NCBI RefSeq assembly: GCF_030324495.1
Contig: NZ_JACAGN010000008.1
Location: 1 to 64,000, forward strand
Direction: 5' to 3'
DNA: 64,000 nt
Origin: Myroides sp. 1354
GTDB taxonomy: Bacteria > Bacteroidota > Bacteroidia > Flavobacteriales > Flavobacteriaceae
This document shows, piece after piece, positions 50,122-57,571 of this stretch; the first letter of the stretch is position 1, and each line of letters begins with the position of its first letter. The notes under the pieces were generated by a model, which had not been told where the DNA came from, searched no databases, and saw nothing but the letters and a program-made list of their open reading frames with translations. Position numbers and translations under genes: made by a program.

Positions 50122-51303
50122 ATGAAGTATCAAGTAGATCAAGCCGGATTTTATGGCGATTTTGGAGGCGCCTTTATACCTTCAAACTTACAACCTATCG
50201 TAGCGGAATTGCAAGCGATGTATGTAGAAATAATGGAAGAACCAACCTTTCAAGAAGAATATCAAAAGCTATTGGCAGATTATGTAGGTCGACCTACACC
50301 GCTGTATTTTGCAGAGCGACTATCAGCTTTGTACAACACGAGAATATATCTAAAGCGAGAGGATTTATGCCATACAGGTGCACATAAAATCAACAATACC
50401 ATTGGGCAAGTATTAGTCGCGAAGCGCTTGGGAAAAAAGAAGATTATTGCAGAGACAGGTGCAGGACAACATGGAGTAGCTACAGCCACCGTTTGTGCTT
50501 TAGCAGGATTGGAATGTGTTGTTTTTATGGGGGCAACAGATATTGAACGTCAGGCACCAAATGTAGCGCGTATGAAAATGTTAGGTGCTGAGGTTCGCGC
50601 AGCTAAAACAGGATCACAAACCCTAAAAGAAGCCGTAGATGAGGCTTTGCTTTACTGGATTGAAAACCCAGAGGATACTTACTACTTAATCGGATCTGTT
50701 GTTGGACCTCATCCGTATCCCGATATGGTGGGGCGTTTTCAATCGGTTATTTCAAAGGAGATTAAAAAACAATTGCTGGAGAAAGAAGGAGTCGATAAAC
50801 CCAATTATGTGATTGCTAGTGTTGGGGGTGGAAGTAATGCAACTGGTGCTTTTTACGAATTTTTAGAGGAAGAAAGTGTGAAGCTTATTGTGGCTGAAGG
50901 AGGAGGATTTGGGGTAGAAACGAATCAAACGGCGGCTACTTCTTTTATCGGAAAACCCGGTGTACTACACGGAAGTAAAACGCTATTCATGCAAGATGAA
51001 ACAGGTGAACCTTTAGAAGCCTATTCGATTTCTGCGGGATTGGATTATCCTGGTTTTGGTCCATTATTCGCACTAATGAAACAAGAAAATCGAGCAGAAT
51101 TCTTCGCGATTAAAGACTCCGAAGCGATGGAAGCAGGTTTGAACCTGTGTAAATTAGAAGGTATCATTCCCGCGATTGAAAGCGCACATGCGCTCGCAGC
51201 TTTACAACATAAAACGTTTTTGCCAACTGATATTGTAGTCGTAAACCTTTCCGGTAGGGGGGATAAGGATTTACAAAATTATACCCACTACTTTCAGTTG
51301 TAG
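50122..51303 (+). CDS. trpB: Tryptophan synthase beta subunit
   Basis: 393 aa from the ATG at 50122. The frame is open further upstream (to 50050), but that part overlaps the attenuator terminator. TrpB1 features: GDFGGAFIP, pyridoxal-phosphate Lys89 in HTGAHKINNT, GAGQHGVATA, SVGGGSNATG and SGRGDKD at the end. It joins indole and serine to tryptophan, normally with TrpA. No other trp gene is in the window, and the leader/attenuator upstream shows its regulation by tryptophan supply. Confidence 0.96.
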   Translation: MKYQVDQAGFYGDFGGAFIPSNLQPIVAELQAMYVEIMEEPTFQEEYQKLLADYVGRPTPLYFAERLSALYNTRIYLKREDLCHTGAHKINNTIGQVLVAKRLGKKKIIAETGAGQHGVATATVCALAGLECVVFMGATDIERQAPNVARMKMLGAEVRAAKTGSQTLKEAVDEALLYWIENPEDTYYLIGSVVGPHPYPDMVGRFQSVISKEIKKQLLEKEGVDKPNYVIASVGGGSNATGAFYEFLEEESVKLIVAEGGGFGVETNQTAATSFIGKPGVLHGSKTLFMQDETGEPLEAYSISAGLDYPGFGPLFALMKQENRAEFFAIKDSEAMEAGLNLCKLEGIIPAIESAHALAALQHKTFLPTDIVVVNLSGRGDKDLQNYTHYFQL

Positions 51304-51314
51304 TTTTTTCAGGA

Positions 51315-51340
51315 AAAAGCCCACGTTGACGTGGGCTTTT
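51315..51340 (+). terminator. Terminator after trpB
   Basis: A perfect 11-bp stem (AAAAGCCCACG / CGTGGGCTTTT) with a TTGA loop and T-run. Nearly the same sequence recurs at 52259-52285 beyond the toxin-antitoxin module. Confidence 0.94.
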
Positions 51341-51415
51341 TTTATGGGTAAAGATCTACTATAAAGGGGTAAAATTGATTAATAGTTGTTTAAAATGGTT
51401 CAGCCATTTGGAAAA

Positions 51416-51423
51416 TATTTTTG
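51416..51423 (+). promoter_or_regulatory. -7 promoter element of the higBA-like module
   Basis: TATTTTTG matches TAnnTTTG, 64 nt before the toxin start and 4 bp upstream of a perfect palindrome. Confidence 0.5.
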
Positions 51424-51427
51424 TATT

Positions 51428-51441
51428 GTGTAAATTTACAC
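51428..51441. promoter_or_regulatory. Candidate HigA operator
   Basis: GTGTAAATTTACAC is a perfect 14-bp palindrome located just after the -7 element, where a bound antitoxin would block transcription start. A partial copy (TTTACAA) follows at once. Confidence 0.65.
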
Positions 51442-51487
51442 TTTACAATTTTAGCTTGCGAATTTTTAATGCACATATAGCTGTTAT

Positions 51488-51775
51488 ATGATAAAAACGT
51501 TTAAAAATAAGAGTTTGAAAAACTTTTGGGAGACTGGAAATGAAAAAGGATTACCTCCAAATTGTGTTCGTAGAATTGCTAAAATTCTCAATTTGATTGA
51601 TCAAGTGGATGACATTGCTGATTTAGGTGCTTTTGGAGCAGCGTATCGAATCCATAAATTAAAATCACCTCCTTATATAGGCTATTATTCAATGGATGTG
51701 ACGGGGAATTTTAGAATTATTTTTGAAATTGAAAAAGGAAATGTTTATAATGTACATTTTCTAGATACACATTAG
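51488..51775 (+). CDS. higB: HigB-like toxin (RelE/ParE superfamily)
   Basis: 95 aa with the HigB layout: FKNKSLKNFWETGNEKGLPPNCVRRIAKILNLID, then the core PPYIGYYSMDVTGNFRIIFEIE and the end NVHFLDTH. The family consists of ribosome-dependent mRNA endonucleases. The toxin gene lies before the antitoxin gene, the HigBA order. The gap to the antitoxin is 142 bp, unusually long for this family. Confidence 0.9.
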   Translation: MIKTFKNKSLKNFWETGNEKGLPPNCVRRIAKILNLIDQVDDIADLGAFGAAYRIHKLKSPPYIGYYSMDVTGNFRIIFEIEKGNVYNVHFLDTH

Positions 51776-51917
51776 AAGAAACTATTTTATAATTGTTGTT
51801 ACCAATGCATCATTGTAATTATCTAAAAAAGATACAACACAAAATAAAGAGTTAGGAATTAACTTTTTATGATTAATACACAAGAATGAAAGAATTGTCA
51901 AAATAAAAAGCCCAAGT

Positions 51918-52214
51918 ATGAAATCTAATCTTATTATACATCCTGGTTTATATTTAAAAGAGGATGTAATAGAAGCAAATCAACTATCTGTAACAAAAGC
52001 AGCAGAACTTTTAGGTGTAACTCGAGTGAATTTATCTAATATTCTCAATGAAAAAACGAGTATAAGTGCTAGTATGGCCATTCGCATTAGCCAAGTTTTT
52101 GGTGGAACTGCAGATATTTGGCTTAAACTACAAATGCAGTATGACCTATTAGTTGCGCAAAATAAATTTGAAGAAAATAAGATTCATTTAGCTAAGTATG
52201 AGCCAGCGTTATAG
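51918..52214 (+). CDS. higA: HigA-like antitoxin (XRE family)
   Basis: 98 aa. Start HPGLYLKEDVIEANQLSVTKAAELLGVTRVNLSNILN is a helix-turn-helix of the HigA/VapI group, followed by GGTADIWLKLQMQYDL, the signature of the family. It should bind and neutralise the HigB-like toxin and repress the module's promoter. It begins 12 bp after AAAAGCCCAAGT, a sequence like the left arm of the flanking terminators. Confidence 0.92.
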   Translation: MKSNLIIHPGLYLKEDVIEANQLSVTKAAELLGVTRVNLSNILNEKTSISASMAIRISQVFGGTADIWLKLQMQYDLLVAQNKFEENKIHLAKYEPAL

Positions 52215-52258
52215 TAGGAGCTCTATGTTTTTAAATAAAAGAAGTGAAATATTTTTAA

Positions 52259-52285
52259 AAAAGCCCACGTCTAACGTGGGCTTTT
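52259..52285. terminator. Terminator between higA and HxlR gene
   Basis: A perfect 12-bp stem (AAAAGCCCACGT / ACGTGGGCTTTT) with a CTA loop and T-run. It serves both convergent genes. The stem is identical to that of the trpB terminator over 11 bp. Confidence 0.93.
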
Positions 52286-52294
52286 TTTATATCA

Positions 52295-52654
52295 TTACTC
52301 ATTCTTATACCATTCTTCTAAGTCTACTAAAATCGGTAGCAGTTTGATTCCCTTATCCGTGAGTTTGTATTCCACGCGGGGTGGGACTTCAGCAAAAACT
52401 TCTCTTTCTACTAAACCGTCATGTTCTAATTCGCGTAAAACCGTTGTTAGTGTGCCTTGTGCAATATGGTCTAAATCTTTTTTTAGCATACCAAAGCGCT
52501 TCGGACAATTAGAGGCAATAATTTTGATGATTGAAATCTTCCATTTTCCCGTAATTGTCTTTAATGCGTGTTGAGCAACACAAGTATCTTCAAAATAAAT
52601 CAATTTATTTTCTACTGTAGTACACTCATTTCCACCATTAGTACTGTTTTTCAT
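52295..52654 (-). CDS. HxlR family transcriptional regulator
   Basis: 119 aa. Winged helix: CVAQHALKTITGKWKISIIKII, RFGMLKKDLDHIAQGTLTTVLRELEHDGLVER and VEYKLTDKGIKLLPILVDLEEW. The Cys at residue 25 lies near the conserved redox-sensing position of some HxlR proteins. Divergent from the DHA2 exporter gene, which it probably controls. A palindrome lies between them. Confidence 0.92.
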   Translation of the reverse strand: MKNSTNGGNECTTVENKLIYFEDTCVAQHALKTITGKWKISIIKIIASNCPKRFGMLKKDLDHIAQGTLTTVLRELEHDGLVEREVFAEVPPRVEYKLTDKGIKLLPILVDLEEWYKNE

Positions 52655-52677
52655 ACTTAGTCTAGATTTTTTACCTA

Positions 52678-52693
52678 CTTGATTGCAAGCAAG
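52678..52693. promoter_or_regulatory. Candidate operator between HxlR and MFS genes
   Basis: CTTGATTGCAAGCAAG is a 16-bp palindrome (CTTG-N-TTGCAA-N-CAAG) with one mismatched pair. Its first TTG can serve as the -33 element of the MFS promoter, with CACTTTTG (52702-52709, one base off TAnnTTTG) 20 nt on. Confidence 0.55.
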
Positions 52694-52741
52694 CTATTAT
52701 TCACTTTTGTAAAGATAATTATAAAATATAGGAAGTAAAAA

Positions 52742-54121
52742 ATGCCAAATGCAACAATAAATCAAAAGAGAATCATGTTGTTTCTCATCTCGATGTCCAT
52801 TTTCTTATCTGTGTTAGACTTGTTTATTGTCAACGTCGCAATCCCTAAAATTAGAGCGGATATGCAAGCAAGTGTAGCGGATATTCAACTTGTTATTATT
52901 TATTATGTGATTGGTTATGGAGCCTTTCTCATTACTTCAGCCAAGATGGGAATGAAATACGGACATAAAAAAGTATTTGTGTTCTCGATGTTTAGCTTCG
53001 GACTATTTTCTCTGTTATGTGGGCTTGCTTCCGATGTACATACTTTGAATATTTATCGTTTATTTCAAGGGACTAGTGGCGCTTTTATGATTCCGCAAGG
53101 GGTTACGCTTTTATCTTACATTTACACCGAGGAAAGGGAGAGACGTCAAGCGTATGCAATTTATGGTGCGATTGCTGGTGTATCCTCTGTGTTAGGGCAG
53201 ATATTAGGCGGAGTTCTCCCTGATTTAGATTTTGCTTTTGGTGCATGGAGACTCATCTTTTTAATTAATGTTCCCATTGTTTTAGTGGTCGGTATAGTAT
53301 CTTGGAAAGTATTAGTAGAGGTAGAACGCAAGAGCGGAATGAAAATTCAATTCTTCTCTCAGTTGATCCTCATTCTCTTGTTGGTTGTGCTAATGTACAG
53401 TCTAGTAACTGGTGCGGATCACGGATGGACACCCACTTTGTTTTTCTCCTTGCTATGCGCAATGATTGGAATCGTTTTGTTTTTAATTTTTCAGTTTAGA
53501 AAATACAAGCAAGCAAAAGAAACGCTACTCGATTTTAAGCCGTTTACGCATAAGATTTTTGCTGTTGCGCTAGTAGCTCTTGTATTTTATTCCCTCGTAC
53601 AAGATTCTTATTTCTTTGTCTATGCGAATCACTTTCAAATGAAATTACATTATTCGGCTACACAAACTGGAATTTTATTTGCTTTTCAAGGAGTAGGCTA
53701 TGTGATAGCTTCTTTTTTGTCCTTGAAATTCTTATCTCGTTTTCAAGAGCGTTTTATGATTTTTGGACTCTTGCTTATGGTGATTGGATTAATCCTGCAC
53801 TATGTATTGTTACATCAAGGACACATTAAATTTGAAGGGGTGGCTATACTATTATTTGAATATGGATTAGGATGTGGTATTGTTTTACCTGCCATGTTTA
53901 CCTATGCGTTGAGTGGGTTACCAACTACTTTGACTAGCGCAGGGTCTAGTTTGTATCTCACCTTGCAACAGTTGAGTATTGCCTTAGGGGTAAGTCTTGT
54001 CGGTCAAGCGTATTTTAATAGTGAACAAGGGCATTTAAACGCTACGATAATTATGGTTTTTCTCTTGCTGATAACGGGAATTGTATTTTTTGTTGCCTAT
54101 AAAAAACGAGAAAGGAGATAG
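52742..54121 (+). CDS. MFS exporter, DHA2 (EmrB/QacA) type
   Basis: 459 aa, about 14 membrane helices. Motif D/A region LDLFIVNVAIPKIRADM, motif A GMKYGHKKVFVFSM, RLFQGTSGAFMIPQG and antiporter motif C GVSSVLGQILGGVLPD. Drug/proton antiport is expected; the compound is unknown. It is divergent from an HxlR repressor gene, so expression is likely induced by a toxic substrate. Confidence 0.92.
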   Translation: MPNATINQKRIMLFLISMSIFLSVLDLFIVNVAIPKIRADMQASVADIQLVIIYYVIGYGAFLITSAKMGMKYGHKKVFVFSMFSFGLFSLLCGLASDVHTLNIYRLFQGTSGAFMIPQGVTLLSYIYTEERERRQAYAIYGAIAGVSSVLGQILGGVLPDLDFAFGAWRLIFLINVPIVLVVGIVSWKVLVEVERKSGMKIQFFSQLILILLLVVLMYSLVTGADHGWTPTLFFSLLCAMIGIVLFLIFQFRKYKQAKETLLDFKPFTHKIFAVALVALVFYSLVQDSYFFVYANHFQMKLHYSATQTGILFAFQGVGYVIASFLSLKFLSRFQERFMIFGLLLMVIGLILHYVLLHQGHIKFEGVAILLFEYGLGCGIVLPAMFTYALSGLPTTLTSAGSSLYLTLQQLSIALGVSLVGQAYFNSEQGHLNATIIMVFLLLITGIVFFVAYKKRERR

Positions 54122-54237
54122 TTGGAGAAAGAAGGATTTCTCCTATATATAATAAGGTATAAAATGAAAAACGCAAATGTTTTATTTTTTTGATCTTTAG
54201 CTAGCATAAAATATCCCCATCTAAAATAAACAAATAC

Positions 54238-54245
54238 TATATTTG
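54238..54245 (+). promoter_or_regulatory. -7 promoter element of the ABC-F gene at 54269
   Basis: TATATTTG matches TAnnTTTG, 23 nt before the ATG. The -33 element is weak. Confidence 0.55.
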
Positions 54246-54268
54246 CACCGGTTTAATAAAAATACAAT

Positions 54269-55900
54269 ATGATAACAGTTAATGATGTTGCTGTCCAATT
54301 TGGTAGTACAACGCTTTTTAGTGGCGTAAGTTTCTCGATTAATGAAAATGACAAAATTGCCTTAATGGGGAAAAACGGTGCGGGTAAATCTACTTTGCTT
54401 AAAATTGTTGCAGGAGTAAACAAACCTTCTTTGGGGTCTGTTGCTGCACCAAAAGAAGCGGTGATTGCTTATTTACCTCAGCATTTATTAACTGCGGATG
54501 ATTGTACCGTTTTTGAAGAAACATCGAAAGCCTTTGCTCAAATCTTCTCGATGAAGAATGAAATTGAGCAAATTAATGAAGAATTAACGGTGCGTACGGA
54601 TTACGAAAGTGATGCGTATATGAAATTAATCGAACGCGTATCAGAACTAAGTGAAAAGTTTTACTCGATTGAAGAGGTAAACTACGAAGCGGAAGTAGAA
54701 AAAGTATTGAAAGGGTTGGGATTCTTGCGTGAGGATTTCACACGTCCGACATCTGAGTTCAGTGGAGGATGGAGAATGCGTATCGAATTAGCAAAAATCC
54801 TTTTGCAAAAACCCGATTTAATTTTATTGGATGAGCCAACCAACCACATGGATATTGAAAGTATCCAATGGTTAGAGGATTTCTTATTGACACAAGCCAA
54901 AGCGGTAATGGTGATTTCCCATGACCGTGCGTTTGTTGATAATATTACCAACAGAACGATTGAAGTGACGATGGGTAAAATTTACGATTACAAAGCAAAA
55001 TACTCTGATTATTTAGTATTGCGTCAAGATCGTCGTGCACATCAATTGAAAGCGTATGAAGAGCAACAAAAAATGATTGCTGAAACCACAGAGTTTATTG
55101 AGCGTTTCAAAGGAACCTATTCGAAGACCTTACAAGTGCAGTCTCGTGTGAAAATGTTGGAAAAGTTAGATATCATTCAAGTGGATGAGGTGGATAATTC
55201 AGCACTTCGCTTAAAGTTTCCACCAGCACCACGTTCAGGGCAGTATCCTGTAACCGTTGCTGAAATGGGCAAAACATATGGTGATCACGTGGTATTCAAA
55301 GATGCCAATATGGTTGTGGAGCGTGGACAAAAAGTAGCTTTTGTTGGAAAGAATGGGGAAGGTAAGTCTACCATGATTAAAGCGATTATGAAAGAGATTG
55401 ACTATACAGGATCGATTGAGTTAGGACACAATATACAAGTAGGTTATTTTGCACAGAATCAAGCCTCTTTGTTGGATGGAGATTTAACGATTTTTGAAAC
55501 CGTAGATCGCATTGCAGAAGGAGATATTCGTACGCAAATCAAAAATATTCTAGGTGCTTTTATGTTCTCTGGTGATGATATTCAAAAGAAAGTGAAAGTG
55601 CTTTCTGGTGGAGAAAAGACCCGATTGGCGATGGTGAAGTTGTTGTTAGAACCTTACAACTTATTAATTCTCGATGAGCCAACCAACCACTTGGATATGA
55701 AAACCAAAGACATCATCAAAGCAGCATTGAAAGATTTTGAAGGAACGGTAATCCTCGTTTCTCACGATCGTGATTTCTTAGATGGATTAGCAGAAAAAGT
55801 ATTCGAATTTGGAAATAAACGCGTGAAAGAACACTTCGAAGATATCAAAGGATTCTTGGCGCATAAAAAGATGGAAAGCTTACGCGAGATCGAAAAATAA
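54269..55900 (+). CDS. ABC-F family ATPase (YbiT-like)
   Basis: 543 aa. Two ABC domains: GKNGAGKST with FSGGWRMRIELAKILLQKP and LDEPTNHMD, then GKNGEGKST with LSGGEKTRLAMVKLL and LDEPTNHLD. No membrane helices; interdomain linker with charged helices (LQVQSRVKMLEKLD) of the ABC-F type. It is the second ABC-F gene in the window and lacks the C-terminal coiled coil of the first. Such proteins act on ribosomes, not as transporters. Confidence 0.93.
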   Translation: MITVNDVAVQFGSTTLFSGVSFSINENDKIALMGKNGAGKSTLLKIVAGVNKPSLGSVAAPKEAVIAYLPQHLLTADDCTVFEETSKAFAQIFSMKNEIEQINEELTVRTDYESDAYMKLIERVSELSEKFYSIEEVNYEAEVEKVLKGLGFLREDFTRPTSEFSGGWRMRIELAKILLQKPDLILLDEPTNHMDIESIQWLEDFLLTQAKAVMVISHDRAFVDNITNRTIEVTMGKIYDYKAKYSDYLVLRQDRRAHQLKAYEEQQKMIAETTEFIERFKGTYSKTLQVQSRVKMLEKLDIIQVDEVDNSALRLKFPPAPRSGQYPVTVAEMGKTYGDHVVFKDANMVVERGQKVAFVGKNGEGKSTMIKAIMKEIDYTGSIELGHNIQVGYFAQNQASLLDGDLTIFETVDRIAEGDIRTQIKNILGAFMFSGDDIQKKVKVLSGGEKTRLAMVKLLLEPYNLLILDEPTNHLDMKTKDIIKAALKDFEGTVILVSHDRDFLDGLAEKVFEFGNKRVKEHFEDIKGFLAHKKMESLREIEK

Positions 55901-56070
55901 ACCTCTCGTTTCGCTGGATTTTTAAAACTCCTTCTCTTAAAAGACTAATTGGCATGTGTTTTGTTAAGTTTTTTAAGGGAGGGAGTTTGTTTTTTAATAC
56001 TAGGGCTCCATTTTAGAAGTTGTAAGAATCAAAGAAGTTGCCTTTTTCTTTCTCTCTTAACGGATAATAT

Positions 56071-56078
56071 TATATTTG
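56071..56078 (+). promoter_or_regulatory. -7 promoter element of the TolC-HlyD-permease operon
   Basis: TATATTTG matches TAnnTTTG, 86 nt before the TolC-like ATG and about 30 nt before an upstream ORF. Confidence 0.5.
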
Positions 56079-56107
56079 TAAAACGATTGAAAATAGTGCT
56101 TCATAAA

Positions 56108-56164
56108 ATGAAAAAGGTTGTATATTTATTGAAGCATTTGTGTGTAATTAACAACATTAAGTGA
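56108..56164 (+). CDS. Short upstream ORF (18 aa) before the TolC-like gene
   Basis: The frame MKKVVYLLKHLCVINNIK ends in TGA at 56162-56164, directly followed by the TolC-like ATG at 56165. It begins 29 nt past a promoter element. Its end adjoining the next start suggests translational coupling or a leader role. Without codon-level conservation data it may be chance. Confidence 0.25.
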   Translation: MKKVVYLLKHLCVINNIK

Positions 56165-57559
56165 ATGAAAAGAATAAACTTGAAACGTTTTTTTCTGCTT
56201 ATCGGAGGGACAGTCCTTTATTTTTCTATGTCGGGGATTAGTTATGGACAAAGTTTGTCTTTTACTGATGCGATGCAGGTGATGAATGAAGAAAATAGTT
56301 TAATTAAAGCGATGGAAAAACAAGAGGAAGTGCACCAATATGAATGGAAGGCTATGAAAGGCTTGCGTTCTCCATCGGTTAAGGCTTTCGGAATGGGCAT
56401 TTACATGGATCGTTCATTGGGGTTAGATTTCAATGGACTTCGAAACCAGGTAGGTGATTTTGTACATTTACCCAACTCCGAAGTATTGGGGAATTGGTCG
56501 GTAGATTTCAATAAACGAGACATGGCTTTTGGTGGATTCATGGCTACTTGGCCTTTATTTACAGGAGGAAAGATTAATGCAGCGGTAAAAGCGGGAAAGC
56601 TAAAAAGTGAAATTGGAGAAAAAGATTTGGAACAAGCCAAGCACAAATTAATATCAGAACTCGCTGTTCGCTATTATACAGTAAAATTAGCAGAACGTGC
56701 CTTAGTGGTACGTCAAGAAGTTTTAACTGGAATGCAAAAGCATCAGTATGATGCTTTGAAATTAGAAGAAAACGGCATGATTGCTCCTGTGCAACGCATG
56801 GCGGCAGATGTTGCTGTATCTGATGCAAATCGCGAATTTGAGGCCGCTAAGAAAGATGCAACACTTGCGCGTTTGGCCCTAGCTAATACGATGGAAGTGG
56901 AAGAAGTTACAGCAGATCTAAGCAGTGACTTTTTTGTGTTGTCTCAATTGGAAAGTTTAGATTACTACCAAATGTCTGCAGCGGATCATTACCCAGCGTT
57001 GCAAAAAGTAGCCTTACAAAAAGAATTGGCTGATCAAGGAGTGAAAGCAAAACAAGCAGCCAATTATCCAACTGTAGTAGCATTCGGACAAACAATTTTA
57101 GCACATAATAATCCAATTAGTGGTTTAGATGTATTGTATGACAATAATAAACCTTGGACCGTTGGGGTAGGTGTGACTTATACGTTGTTTGAAGGATTTA
57201 AAAATAAAAATGAAATACGAGCAGCCAAAGCGACGAGAGAAAGCGTAGCCCTTTTTGAAGAAAAGGCAAAGTCCGATATCAAAATGTTAGTGGCAAAGTT
57301 GTACCAAGATATCCAAAAACAGCAAGAGCAAATCGAGAGTTTAACGACACAAGAAGCTATGGCAACGGAGTATCTCAGAGTGCGTAACAAAGCTTTTGTC
57401 GAAGGATTCGCAACGTCAACAGAAGTTGTAGACGCTGAATTAAATTTGTCTGTGGTGAAATTAAAGAAATTACAAGCACATTTTAATTATGTAGCCAATG
57501 TAGCTTCTCTATTTGAATACACAGGATTGAGTAATGAATTTGTCCAATTTGCAAAATAA
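56165..57559 (+). CDS. TolC family outer membrane efflux protein
   Basis: 464 aa with a signal peptide (residues 1-29, ending ISYGQ). Two outer-membrane-efflux repeats of long helices: LSFTDAMQVMNEENSLIKAMEKQ early, ADQGVKAKQAANYPTVVAFGQ late, and GVTYTLFEGFKNKNEIRAAKATRESV. It forms the trimeric channel for the export system encoded by the three genes downstream, which follow with 12-bp gaps. Confidence 0.93.
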   Translation: MKRINLKRFFLLIGGTVLYFSMSGISYGQSLSFTDAMQVMNEENSLIKAMEKQEEVHQYEWKAMKGLRSPSVKAFGMGIYMDRSLGLDFNGLRNQVGDFVHLPNSEVLGNWSVDFNKRDMAFGGFMATWPLFTGGKINAAVKAGKLKSEIGEKDLEQAKHKLISELAVRYYTVKLAERALVVRQEVLTGMQKHQYDALKLEENGMIAPVQRMAADVAVSDANREFEAAKKDATLARLALANTMEVEEVTADLSSDFFVLSQLESLDYYQMSAADHYPALQKVALQKELADQGVKAKQAANYPTVVAFGQTILAHNNPISGLDVLYDNNKPWTVGVGVTYTLFEGFKNKNEIRAAKATRESVALFEEKAKSDIKMLVAKLYQDIQKQQEQIESLTTQEAMATEYLRVRNKAFVEGFATSTEVVDAELNLSVVKLKKLQAHFNYVANVASLFEYTGLSNEFVQFAK

Positions 57560-57571
57560 ATTGAAGGTAAG

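Larger units (their letters stand above)
55901..56164. other. Gap with promoter and upstream ORF before the TolC operon
   Basis: It includes a TATATTTG promoter element (56071-56078) and an 18-codon frame (56108-56164). Another 71-codon frame over 55949-56164 crosses the promoter and lacks protein-like composition. No gene is accepted in 55901-56070. Confidence 0.5.

Noticed and set aside
54269..55900. ABC-F protein as the missing ATPase of the TolC/HlyD/permease operon
   Set aside because: Both domains and linker are of the ribosome-acting ABC-F type, a separate promoter drives the downstream operon, and no such pairing is established.
55949..56164. 71-codon plus-strand frame before the TolC-like gene
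   Set aside because: It includes the promoter element and looks like translated non-coding sequence. Only the 18-codon end portion is kept, as a weak upstream ORF.
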